Below, piece after piece: positions 49,130-56,772 of a DNA stretch of 64,000 nucleotides. The stretch covers positions 20,066-84,065 of the forward strand of contig DVGG01000017.1 in the NCBI GenBank assembly GCA_018712825.1, in the 5' to 3' direction. The position numbers and the translations under genes were made by a program. Below the pieces are notes generated by a model. That model was not told the origin of the DNA and searched no databases. It saw only the letters and a list, made by a program, of their open reading frames with translations. The number at the start of each line of letters is the position of its first letter. Positions within the stretch are counted from its first letter, which is position 1. This DNA comes from Candidatus Faecousia excrementipullorum. GTDB taxonomy: Bacteria; Bacillota; Clostridia; Oscillospirales; Oscillospiraceae.

Positions 49130-51109
49130 TCAGTTTTCAAAATATTGATCAATGGAGGCCACCAGCCGGTCCAGGGCATCCTTGACGGTGGTGTTCTTCA
49201 GCTGGGCTCCGGCGGTAGCCGTATTGCCGCCGCCACCCAGAGGCTCCACAATTACCTGCACATTTACGTCTCCAATAGACCGGGCGGAGAGAATCACCTG
49301 GTCGCCGTCGGGGAACAGCACGAAGGAGGCGGTGATGCCGGAGATGTTCAGCAGTTCGTCCGCCGCCTGGGCTGCCAGGGGTCTTGCGATGGTGTCCTTC
49401 AAGGCCGCAATGGCGATTTCCTTCCGGTAAAGCCGGGCGGACTTGATGACCTGGTACTTGGCGATGGTGTCCTGGAAGTCGTTTTGCAGGAGCTTCTTCA
49501 CCTCCACCGTGTCTGCCCCCAGCTGCCGCAGGAAGGCGGCGGCCTCGAAGGTACGCTCGCCGGTGCGGACGTTGAAGCTCTTGGTATCCAGGAAGATACC
49601 GGTCATGAGGCCCTTGGCCTCAATGGGCAGCACGTCCTTTTTCTCCACGGCGTATTGCAAAAGCTCTGTCACCAGCTCGGAGGCGGAGGAGGCGTAGGGC
49701 TCGTGGAAATTCACCACCACCGGGGTGATGTAGTCCGCCGCCCGGCGGTGATGGTCGATGACGCATACCCGGGTGACGGTTTCCAGCAGGCTCTGGGACT
49801 CCACCTGGTCCGGGCGGTTGGTATCCACCACAATGAGGGTGCTTTTGGGGTCGCACAGAAGCAACGCCTCCTGGCTGGAGATAAAGGCGTTTTTGTACTC
49901 CGGCACCTGGCGGATTTCCGCCACCAGGTTCTTTGCCACGTTCCGCTCCAGATCCAGCACGATGTGGAAGGGCTTGCCCTTCTTCCGGCACATACAGCTC
50001 ACACCCACCGCAGCGCCCACGGCGTCCATATCCGCATTCTTATGCCCCATGATGAACACCCGGCTGCTCTGGCCGATGAGCTCCATGAGGGAGTTGGCGG
50101 TGACACGGGAGCGGACCTTGCTCCGGTGCTCTGCCTCCCGGGTTCTGCCGCCGAAGAAGGTGAAGTTCAGCCGGTCTTTCACCACCGCCTGGTCGCCGCC
50201 CCGGCTCAGGGCCATTTCAATGGACAAGGAGGCAAAGTCGTAGCTCTCCTCAAAGGTAGCTCCGTCCACGCCCAGGCCGATGGACAAAGAGGCGGCCAGC
50301 CCTGCCGGGTTGGTAATCTCGTGGATGGCCTCCAGCACGGTGAATTTCTCCTCCATGGCCTGCCGCAGGTCCCGCTTCTCAAAGACAAACAAAAACCGGT
50401 TCTTTTCCAGCCGCCGGAGAAGGCCGTGATACCCCTCCGTCCACTGGGTGATGGCGTCGTTAATCCGGGCGGAGAGGCTGGAGATGGCACCTTCCGTCAG
50501 GTTCTTGGTCAGCTCGTCATAGTTGTCCACCAGGATGATGGCAACCACCGGGCGGGAGCGGATGTACTCGTCCCGCACCTGGTAAAGCTCCGTGAGATCA
50601 GAGAAATACAGCACCCCCAGCCGGGTCTGCTCCGGGTCGTTGCCGGTGGTGACCATGCCGTAAATCCGGTACCGCCGCTTTTGCAGGGTCACATCGTAGG
50701 GGTACTCCGTCTTGCCGGACAGGAGCCAGTTGGTGTCGAAGCCGGGGAGGATGTTCCCGATGGACTGCTCCCGGAAGGTGTCCCGGTAGCCGGTGATCTG
50801 GTGGAAGGGCTCGTTGCTGTAGATAATCTCCTCATCCGCCAGGCGAATCACCGCCATGGGGAAGGGACTGTGGGTGCCAAGGCCCTGGTCCTGCTGCTCC
50901 AGCAGCTCCTGGAGGTAGTTCTGCACCTGGTGCTTCCGCTGCACCCGCACCAGCAGGTACACCCCCAGCTCCACGCAGGTTACGGCAATGCCCACCCCTG
51001 CCAGAATATATTGGTTCAAAAGTGCCGCCGCCAGGGAAAATACCGCCAGCATGCCGATGTAGAACAGACCTCCTGCCGGCCGCAGCAGCCTTCCAAGTTT
51101 CTTATCCAT
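49130..51109 (-). CDS. gdpP: Cyclic-di-AMP phosphodiesterase, GdpP-like
   Basis: The 659-aa protein has two N-terminal membrane helices (residues about 10-60), a PAS-like region (PMAVIRLADEEIIYSNEPFHQ), a degenerate GGDEF domain and a DHH-DHHA1 phosphodiesterase. The metal-site motifs are GHKNADMDAVGAAVG, VVDTNRPDQVE and VIDHHRRA. It hydrolyses c-di-AMP to pApA and so affects cell-wall and potassium control. The ATG at 51109 follows GGAGG by seven bases; the frame is open 32 codons further upstream. Confidence 0.94.
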   Translation of the reverse strand: MDKKLGRLLRPAGGLFYIGMLAVFSLAAALLNQYILAGVGIAVTCVELGVYLLVRVQRKHQVQNYLQELLEQQDQGLGTHSPFPMAVIRLADEEIIYSNEPFHQITGYRDTFREQSIGNILPGFDTNWLLSGKTEYPYDVTLQKRRYRIYGMVTTGNDPEQTRLGVLYFSDLTELYQVRDEYIRSRPVVAIILVDNYDELTKNLTEGAISSLSARINDAITQWTEGYHGLLRRLEKNRFLFVFEKRDLRQAMEEKFTVLEAIHEITNPAGLAASLSIGLGVDGATFEESYDFASLSIEMALSRGGDQAVVKDRLNFTFFGGRTREAEHRSKVRSRVTANSLMELIGQSSRVFIMGHKNADMDAVGAAVGVSCMCRKKGKPFHIVLDLERNVAKNLVAEIRQVPEYKNAFISSQEALLLCDPKSTLIVVDTNRPDQVESQSLLETVTRVCVIDHHRRAADYITPVVVNFHEPYASSASELVTELLQYAVEKKDVLPIEAKGLMTGIFLDTKSFNVRTGERTFEAAAFLRQLGADTVEVKKLLQNDFQDTIAKYQVIKSARLYRKEIAIAALKDTIARPLAAQAADELLNISGITASFVLFPDGDQVILSARSIGDVNVQVIVEPLGGGGNTATAGAQLKNTTVKDALDRLVASIDQYFEN

Positions 51110-51262
51110 CTGTGGGCCTCCCCCCCAAAATGGGCATAACGCCCATACTATCCTGATTTTATCCATTATAGCAGAGAAGCCTTTTTCCTGCAACTGAAAT
51201 TTCAAATTTTACCCGCCTTTTCCGGGAAAAGCCCGGGCAAAATCTCCGGCAAAATTTTTATG

Positions 51263-51291
51263 TATACAAACCCGCAGAAATGTGCTATACT
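51263..51291 (+). promoter_or_regulatory. Promoter of the RNase J leader
   Basis: A -10 TATACT (51286-51291) is preceded at 17 bases by TATACA (51263-51268), a moderate -35. Transcription would start near 51298, leaving about 183 bases of leader before the TTG of the RNase J gene. Confidence 0.6.
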
Positions 51292-51297
51292 ATTGTC

Positions 51298-51450
51298 AGT
51301 ATGGATTAGGTGGGCAATCCTAACCAATGGGGCCGGGCTGTGGAAAACCGACCCGAAAGACGAATAGACAAGCAGGCGTACTTATGCTTCTGCCGGACGG
51401 TACAGGGTCTTGAAGCGGAGCAAACGGCTGCCTGCTTTTGATGTGTTTTT
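51298..51450 (+). ncRNA. Candidate structured leader RNA upstream of RNase J
   Basis: The stretch is rich in short stems: TTAGG/CCTAA near 51306-51322, CGGG/CCCG around TGTGGAAAACC, GCTTC/GAAGC, and a long-range closing stem AAGCAGGC/GCCTGCTT (51370-51377 and 51429-51436), ending in a T-rich run TTTTTTT at 51445-51451. I cannot match it to a known riboswitch or to 6S or SRP RNA. It may be a cis-regulator of the RNase J gene or an independent small RNA. Confidence 0.45.
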
Positions 51451-51480
51451 TTACGAATTTGAAAGGAGTTATGATTTTAT

Positions 51481-53136
51481 TTGGCTGAAAAATTGAAAAT
51501 TATCCCTCTGGGCGGTCTGGATGAGATTGGCAAGAACATCACCGTCTTAGAGTATGGCAGGGATATGATTGTGGTGGACTGCGGTCTGGGCTTCCCGGAC
51601 GAGGAGATGTACGGCGTGGATCTGGTGATTCCCGACTTCTCCTATCTGGTGGCCAACGCCAAGAAGCTGCGGGGTATGTTCATCACCCACGGCCACGAGG
51701 ACCACATCGGCTCCATCCCCTACTGCATGCAGCAGGTGCGCTGTCCCATCCACGCCACCGCCATGGCAAACGGCCTTATCCGGCTGAAGCTGGAGGAGCA
51801 TCGCCTGGCGGACAAGGTGAAGCTGGTGACCCACAAGCCGGGAGATGTGGTGAAGGCCGGGTGCTTTACCGTGGAGTTTATCCACGTGAACCACTCCATC
51901 GCCGACGCCGTGGCGTTTGCCATCAAGACCCCCGTGGGCACGGTGATTATGACCGGCGACTTCAAGATTGACCCCACCGCCAAGGACGGCATGATCGACC
52001 TGGCCCGGCTGGGTGAGCTGGGAAATCAGGGAGTTCTGGCCCTTCTGTGCGACTCCACCAATGTGGAGCGCAGCGGCTACTCCCAGAGCGAGCGGATGGT
52101 GGCGGAGAGCCTGGACCGGCAGTTCAAAAACTGCGACCAGCGGATTATCGTCACCACCTTTGCCTCCAACATGATGCGCATTCAAGCGGTGCTGGCTACT
52201 GCCCATCGCTATGGCAGAAAGGTGGCTGTCACCGGACGGAGCATGGAGAATATGCTGAAGGTTGCCCAGGAGCTGGGGTATCTGAAGGTGCCCTCCGGTC
52301 TGATTGTGGATCTGGCGGCTGTCAAGAGCCTGCCCAAGAACAAGGTGGTGATTGTGTCCACCGGCTCTCAGGGTGAGAATATGTCCGCTCTGTACCGGAT
52401 GGCTTTTTCCACCCACAAGCAGATTGAGCTCCAGCCCGGGGACCGGATTATCATTTCCGCCTCCGCCATTCCCGGCAACGAGAAGGCCATCTCCCGGATT
52501 ATCAACGAGCTGTACCGGAAGGGTACGGAGGTGGTCTATGAAAAGAGCGAGGGGCTCCACGCCTCCGGCCACGCCAGCCAGGAGGAGCTGAAGATCATTC
52601 ATGGACTGGTAAAGCCCCGGTTCTTTGTGCCTGTCCACGGCGAGCAGCGGCACCTGCAGATTCACAGCAAGCTGGCGCAGCTCATGGGCACCCCTGCCCG
52701 GAACGTTCGGATTCTGGAAAACGGCAATGTGCTGGAGTTTACCGGCAAGACCTGCAAGCTCACCGGCTCCGTACCTGCCGGAAAGGTGTTTGTGGACGGC
52801 TCCGGTGTGGGTGATGTGGGCAGCGTGGTGCTCCGGGACCGGAAGCATCTGGCCCAGGACGGCATGCTGGTGGTTTATGTCAACCTCAGCAGTCAGGACG
52901 GCTCCATTGTCACCGGGCCGGAGATTATTACCCGGGGCTTTGTATATGTGAAGGAGTCGGAGGCTCTTATGGAGGAGCTGCGGACCATTGCCCAGGAGGC
53001 CATCGAACGGTGCCAGCGGAAGCGGGTCCGGGACTGGTCCACCATCAAGTCCGCCATCAAGAACGATGTGAGCGGCTATCTCTTCAAGACCACCAAGCGC
53101 AACCCCATGATTCTGCCCATCATCATGGAAGTCTAA
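51481..53136 (+). CDS. Ribonuclease J
   Basis: The 551-aa metallo-beta-lactamase fold nuclease degrades and processes mRNA, with 5'-exonuclease and endonuclease activity. The metal motif HGHEDHIGS (near residue 65), MTGDFKID and the beta-CASP part (STGSQGENMSAL, HASGHASQEELK, PVHGEQRH) are all present, followed by a C-terminal domain. The start is TTG at 51481 with AAAGGAG 12 bases upstream, a wide spacing; an ATG between them is closed after five codons. Confidence 0.95.
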   Translation: MAEKLKIIPLGGLDEIGKNITVLEYGRDMIVVDCGLGFPDEEMYGVDLVIPDFSYLVANAKKLRGMFITHGHEDHIGSIPYCMQQVRCPIHATAMANGLIRLKLEEHRLADKVKLVTHKPGDVVKAGCFTVEFIHVNHSIADAVAFAIKTPVGTVIMTGDFKIDPTAKDGMIDLARLGELGNQGVLALLCDSTNVERSGYSQSERMVAESLDRQFKNCDQRIIVTTFASNMMRIQAVLATAHRYGRKVAVTGRSMENMLKVAQELGYLKVPSGLIVDLAAVKSLPKNKVVIVSTGSQGENMSALYRMAFSTHKQIELQPGDRIIISASAIPGNEKAISRIINELYRKGTEVVYEKSEGLHASGHASQEELKIIHGLVKPRFFVPVHGEQRHLQIHSKLAQLMGTPARNVRILENGNVLEFTGKTCKLTGSVPAGKVFVDGSGVGDVGSVVLRDRKHLAQDGMLVVYVNLSSQDGSIVTGPEIITRGFVYVKESEALMEELRTIAQEAIERCQRKRVRDWSTIKSAIKNDVSGYLFKTTKRNPMILPIIMEV

Positions 53137-53137
53137 G

Positions 53138-53152
53138 CGGGCAGTGCCCGCA
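53138..53152 (+). terminator. Small hairpin after the RNase J gene
   Basis: GCGGGC pairs with GCCCGC one base after the stop codon region; there is no T-run, so this is weak. Confidence 0.35.
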
Positions 53153-53157
53153 CCCGA

Positions 53158-53438
53158 TTTCGGCGGCGAGTCGCCGCTGACAATGCGCACGGGAATCTTC
53201 TGCGAATCGTTACTGCCCCTCCAGTGCCCGGTATCGTTACTACGGTGTTAATGGATGCAAAGACCTAAGCCCCCCTTGCCAAAGGGGGGTGGTTTTGCCT
53301 CTGGCAAAACCGGGGGGATTCCGGGGTCGCAGGTTTCCACATGGGCCTGTACTCCGGGAAAGTGCCTGCTGTGAATCCCTCAGTCAAAAATCAGAGATTT
53401 TTGCCAGCTCCCTTTCACAAGGGAGCCTTTGGGGTGCG
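53158..53438 (+). repeat. Family B, C and A repeats in series
   Basis: Family B (GGCGGCGAGTCGCCGC stem, TGCGCACGGGAATCTTCTGC, GAATCGTTACTGCCCC) spans 53158-53236. Family C with inner stem GGTTTTGCC/GGCAAAACC spans 53268-53325, and family A with AAAATCAGAGATTTT and CCCTTTCACAAGGGAGCC spans 53328-53438. The order B-C-A is the same as at 22577-23020. Nothing coding is seen between the RNase J and dihydrouridine synthase genes. Confidence 0.82.
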
Positions 53439-53498
53439 GCATCGAAGCCTTCTTTTTGTAAGGCAGCTTTTATTTGTAAACTTTGGCAGGTGTTGGAT

Positions 53499-54443
53499 TT
53501 GTACTTTGATTTTGCCCCTATGGAGGGGCTGACGGACCATATTTACCGGGAGCTGCACCACCGGTATTTTCCCGGGGTGGACCGGTACTACACCCCCTTC
53601 TTCTCCCCTACCATCCACCGGAGCCTCACCCCCCGGGAGCGGCTGGAACTGCCCCCGGCGGACTCTATGGGCTATTGCTTGGTGCCTCAGATTCTTACCA
53701 AGGTGCCGCAGGACTTTCTGTGGATGGCGGAGCAGTGCCGGGAGCAGGGGTATACGGTGGTGAATCTGAATCTGGGCTGCCCCTCCGGCACCGTCACCGC
53801 CAAGGGAAAGGGAGCAGGGATGCTCTCTGACCCGGATACGCTTGACCGGTTTCTGGACGCCGTATTTTCCAAAAGCCCTCTGCCCATCAGCCTTAAAACC
53901 CGGCTGGGGATGGAAAACCCGGAGGATTTTGTGAAAATTCTTGAGATTTTCAACCGCTATCCCGTAGCGGAGCTGATTCTCCACCCCCGGGTGCGGAAGG
54001 ACTTTTACAAGCTGCCGGTGCGGCGGAAGTGGCTGGACTACACCCTGGAAAATACCAAAATTCCCCTTTGCTACAACGGAAATATCACAACACGCTCGGA
54101 AATTTCCCAATTTTCCGCCCGGTATCCCCAGGTTCGGGGAATCATGCTGGGGCGCGGTCTTATCGGTGACCCGGGGATGCTCAGCCCCGGGGGCACCAAT
54201 GTAGCTTCCCTGGAAGCCTTTTTGGAAGCCCTGCTGGAGGGGTATCTATCCGCCTTCGGGGGCTCCCGGAACGCCATGTTCCGGCTGAAAGAGCATTGGT
54301 CATACCTTTTGTGCCGGTTTGAAGGCTGGGAAAAGCTGGGAAAGCGGCTGCGGAAAACCACCTCTTTGGAGGAATACCGGGCCATTACCCATGAGATTTT
54401 CACCACATTGCCTTTGGCCCCGGCATTGACACCCAACTGGTAA
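53499..54443 (+). CDS. tRNA-dihydrouridine synthase family protein
   Basis: The 314-aa flavoenzyme reduces uridine to dihydrouridine in tRNA. The N-terminal FAPMEGLTDHIYR, the LNLGCPSGTVTAKGKGAGML segment with the catalytic Cys, and CYNGNITTRSE plus MLGRGLIGDPGML for FMN binding are seen. The TTG at 53499 was chosen from the family start position and a weak GGCAGGTG before it; another TTG lies two codons upstream. The frame runs open into the repeat block, but that part is repeat sequence. Confidence 0.9.
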   Translation: MYFDFAPMEGLTDHIYRELHHRYFPGVDRYYTPFFSPTIHRSLTPRERLELPPADSMGYCLVPQILTKVPQDFLWMAEQCREQGYTVVNLNLGCPSGTVTAKGKGAGMLSDPDTLDRFLDAVFSKSPLPISLKTRLGMENPEDFVKILEIFNRYPVAELILHPRVRKDFYKLPVRRKWLDYTLENTKIPLCYNGNITTRSEISQFSARYPQVRGIMLGRGLIGDPGMLSPGGTNVASLEAFLEALLEGYLSAFGGSRNAMFRLKEHWSYLLCRFEGWEKLGKRLRKTTSLEEYRAITHEIFTTLPLAPALTPNW

Positions 54444-54456
54444 AGGAGGAAACCCT

Positions 54457-54927
54457 ATGGAAAAGAAATACTACATGGCCCCGGATGCCCGGGTGCTGGG
54501 AGATGTGGAGCTTTCCGAGAATGTGAGCATCTGGTACGGTGCCGTTGTCCGGGGAGACAGCGGAAAAATCCTCATCGGAGAAGGCACCAACATCCAGGAC
54601 CGGGTGGTCATCCACGAGAAAACCACTTTGGGAAGCCGCTGCACCGTAGGCCACGGAGCCATCCTCCACGGCTGCACCGTGGGAGACGGCTGCCTTATCG
54701 GCATGGGCTCCATCCTGCTCACCGGGGCGGTGCTGGAAGAAGGGTGTCTGGTAGGTGCGGGAGCGGTGGTCACAGGAAAAACCCACGCCCCTGCCGGGTC
54801 GGTGCTTCTGGGCAATCCCGCCCGGATTGTAAAAACCCTCACCCCGGAGGAGATGGAAAAGCTCCAGGCCGGTGCGGCGGAATACATCCGCCTGGCAAAA
54901 GAGCAGCTGAACCCTCTGTCCAAATAA
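54457..54927 (+). CDS. Gamma-class carbonic anhydrase family protein
   Basis: The 156-aa protein is a left-handed beta-helix of hexapeptide repeats (RVLGDVELSENVSIWYGAVVRGD). His residues in VVIHEKT, TVGHGAILHGC match the metal site of gamma carbonic anhydrase-like proteins. Its activity in bacteria is often unproven. GGAGG stands before the ATG and 13 bases separate it from the dihydrouridine synthase gene, so both are one unit. Confidence 0.93.
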   Translation: MEKKYYMAPDARVLGDVELSENVSIWYGAVVRGDSGKILIGEGTNIQDRVVIHEKTTLGSRCTVGHGAILHGCTVGDGCLIGMGSILLTGAVLEEGCLVGAGAVVTGKTHAPAGSVLLGNPARIVKTLTPEEMEKLQAGAAEYIRLAKEQLNPLSK

Positions 54928-54928
54928 G

Positions 54929-54965
54929 AAAAACTCCTGTTTTTGCTCTGCAAAAACAGGAGTTT
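54929..54965. terminator. Bidirectional terminator between convergent genes
   Basis: AAAACTCCTGTTTTTGC pairs with GCAAAAACAGGAGTTTT around CTCT. Confidence 0.85.
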
Positions 54966-54976
54966 TGTGTCGTATA

Positions 54977-55489
54977 TTACCGGGCAGAGGCGGAGAGCTT
55001 CTTGTCCAGGCCTCTTTGGGTCATCACCACGTGGAGGATGGTGCCCAGCACCAGCAGTACCCCCAGCTCACCCAGGGCCACATACAGGGCGTTGAGCCAG
55101 AAGGCATCTCCAATGTAGAAGGTAAGCTCCCAGCCTACCAGCAGGGCATTGAAGATAGCAGGCATGAGAAGACCCAGGAAGGGGATGTTCTTCAGGGTGA
55201 TTTTCCGGGTCAGGTACATGGCACCTGTTGCCAGGAAGGTGGCCAGGGTTCCCACCAGCCAGTCCAGAGGCAGGGCGCCGGCGTTGCTGATGTTAAAGAG
55301 CAGGCAGCCCACCGTCAGGCCCCAGATGGCGCTGGGGGAGTAGAAGGCCATGACGCACAGGGCTTCGGAAGCCCGGAACTGGATGGCCATGGAGGTGGTG
55401 CCCGGCAGCAGGAAGTTCTGGGCATAGGTCAGTGCCACATACAGTGCCGCCAGCAGTCCGGCATAGGCGATTTTTCTTGTGTTGTTCAT
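54977..55489 (-). CDS. queT: QueT-family ECF S component (queuosine precursor transporter)
   Basis: The 170-aa protein has five or six membrane helices and the QueT features ALTYAQNFLLPGTTSMAIQFRASEALCVM split over residues 19-47. It captures a queuosine precursor and uses a shared ECF module. The ATG at 55489 has AAAGGAG seven bases before it. A leader with a riboswitch-like fold and a terminator lies upstream, in line with known preQ1 control of queT. Confidence 0.9.
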   Translation of the reverse strand: MNNTRKIAYAGLLAALYVALTYAQNFLLPGTTSMAIQFRASEALCVMAFYSPSAIWGLTVGCLLFNISNAGALPLDWLVGTLATFLATGAMYLTRKITLKNIPFLGLLMPAIFNALLVGWELTFYIGDAFWLNALYVALGELGVLLVLGTILHVVMTQRGLDKKLSASAR

Positions 55490-55518
55490 GATTTTTCTCC
55501 TTTTTCTGCAATAAAAAA

Positions 55519-55608
55519 ATGGGCGCAGTGCGCCCATCCCGACTATAGCAGTCAAAATCCATAGTTTTGTTTACCGACAGGATGGTTGCGAACTGTCCTA
55601 TTGCATTG
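55519..55608 (-). promoter_or_regulatory. Probable preQ1 riboswitch with intrinsic terminator
   Basis: The minus-strand leader has a GACAG/CTGTC stem enclosing TTCGCAACCAT, an A-rich TAAACAAAAC segment, and then the terminator ATGGGCGC/GCGCCCAT followed by seven T (55519-55536, T-run to 55512). CCATCC in the first stem can pair with GGATGG at the base of the terminator, giving mutually exclusive folds. The gene context (queT) and the likely family suggest a preQ1 class, perhaps class III, but I did not verify a consensus. Confidence 0.6.
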
Positions 55609-55614
55609 GGTAGC

Positions 55615-55643
55615 ATTATACCCGGTTTTTACCCCTTTGTCAA
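55615..55643 (-). promoter_or_regulatory. Promoter of queT leader
   Basis: On the minus strand TTGACA (55643-55638) and TATAAT (55620-55615) are exactly 17 bases apart. The -35 lies within the last codons of the pyroglutamyl-peptidase fusion gene. Confidence 0.85.
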
Positions 55644-56636
55644 GGCCTCCAGGGTCTTTTCCAGCACTTCCGGTGCTTCTTTGGGGTCTGTAATATTAGC
55701 CGTGGCCGCCTCCATGGGGCAGGGGCCGGTGCCCGTCCGGTTGCGGATGCCGGGAACCAGCCGGTGGTATTCACAGGGAATGCCATGGCTTTCCAGCACC
55801 TCCAGGGCTGAGCGGCTGATGACCGGAGCATAGACCCGCTTTACTTTCAAAAGGCAGTATAAAAGGGCCGAGGCCTTTCCCACCACCTTGTCCGCAACAG
55901 AAAAGCCTTCAAAGTCCTCCCGGGATTTCAGAAGCTCCAGCAAAGGCCGCACCCCTCTTCTGGTGTCCGTCAGCTCCCGCTCTCCCTTGCGGAACACGCA
56001 GGTAAAGCCTCCGGTGAGGAGGCGGTGCTTGGCATCCTCCCAGTCCAGCCGCTCCCAGATGGCCTCCACAGTGGCGGTAAGCCCCTTCACCGTGTCCATA
56101 AGGGGCAGGCTGGGGCTTCCCTGCTCCGGCAAAAAGGGCACATGGACAAAGCCCACCAGGGTGTCGGTGCCTGCATAGTGGGAAAGGAGGGTATAGAGCA
56201 CATCGTTGCACACGAAGGTTCCGGCGGAGTCGGACACCCGCCCGGGAAGGCCTGCTCCCCGGACTGCCTCCGCCATGGCCTCCACCGGGCAGGTGGAGAA
56301 AATCCCGTCGGGGCCATTCAGCACAATCCCCTCCCCCTGGGGCTGATTTCCTGCATTGTCGGGGATGGCAGCCCGGCGGAGGTTCACCCCAATCCGCTCC
56401 GGAGTGATTTCCTTCCGTCCCCCCGCCTGTCCCACGGACAGTATCACCCGGGGCTGACAGCCCTCCGCCTCTCCCAGCACCTTCTGGGCGGCGGCTTCAA
56501 ACACTGTGGGGATTTGAAGCTTATGGAGGGTGAAGCCTCCGATTCTCTCCGGCAGGCGCTGTACCGCCTCCCAGGAGGGGTTGATGGTCTCCCCTCCGAA
56601 GGGCTCAAAGCCCGTAATGAGCACAATGGGTTCCAT
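55629..56636 (-). CDS. Pyroglutamyl-peptidase I fused to DUF1893
   Basis: The 335-aa protein has two parts. Residues 1-205 are pyroglutamyl-peptidase I (TGFEPFGGETINPSWEAV, the active-site Glu region ERIGVNLR, Cys in SDSAGTFVCNDVLY, His in VGFVHVPF), which removes N-terminal pyroglutamate. Residues 210-330 match DUF1893 (GVRPLLELL, VADKVVGKASALLY, ISRSALEVLESHGI, IRNRTGTGPCPMEAA). The two are usually separate proteins. The ATG at 56636 follows GGGAGG by six bases; the frame extends 19 codons upstream. Confidence 0.88.
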   Translation of the reverse strand: MEPIVLITGFEPFGGETINPSWEAVQRLPERIGGFTLHKLQIPTVFEAAAQKVLGEAEGCQPRVILSVGQAGGRKEITPERIGVNLRRAAIPDNAGNQPQGEGIVLNGPDGIFSTCPVEAMAEAVRGAGLPGRVSDSAGTFVCNDVLYTLLSHYAGTDTLVGFVHVPFLPEQGSPSLPLMDTVKGLTATVEAIWERLDWEDAKHRLLTGGFTCVFRKGERELTDTRRGVRPLLELLKSREDFEGFSVADKVVGKASALLYCLLKVKRVYAPVISRSALEVLESHGIPCEYHRLVPGIRNRTGTGPCPMEAATANITDPKEAPEVLEKTLEALTKG

Positions 56637-56726
56637 GGTTTTCCTCCCCGGTGAAATTTTTTCTATTTTAGCATAATTGGAAAATCCATGCAAGATACCT
56701 CTTTCTTTTTCTAGGCAGATAGGTTA

Positions 56727-56735
56727 TAATTACCA
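56727..56735 (+). promoter_or_regulatory. -10 element of galK-galT
   Basis: GGTTATAAT lies about 40 bases before the galK ATG; a -35 is not clear (CTTTCT region). Confidence 0.45.
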
Positions 56736-56772
56736 TAGGAATATACGGGCATACGCCCATAGGGAGGATATT

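Noticed and set aside
47894..51139. A 1081-codon open frame on the plus strand
   Set aside because: It is antisense to the CmpB-type, rplI and gdpP genes, all of which have clear motifs and ribosome sites on the other strand.
51298..51450. SRP RNA or 6S RNA upstream of RNase J
   Set aside because: The conserved SRP domain IV core (GGAAGG with AGCAGC) is not present, and a 6S-like central bubble could not be drawn with confidence, so only a candidate structured leader is reported.
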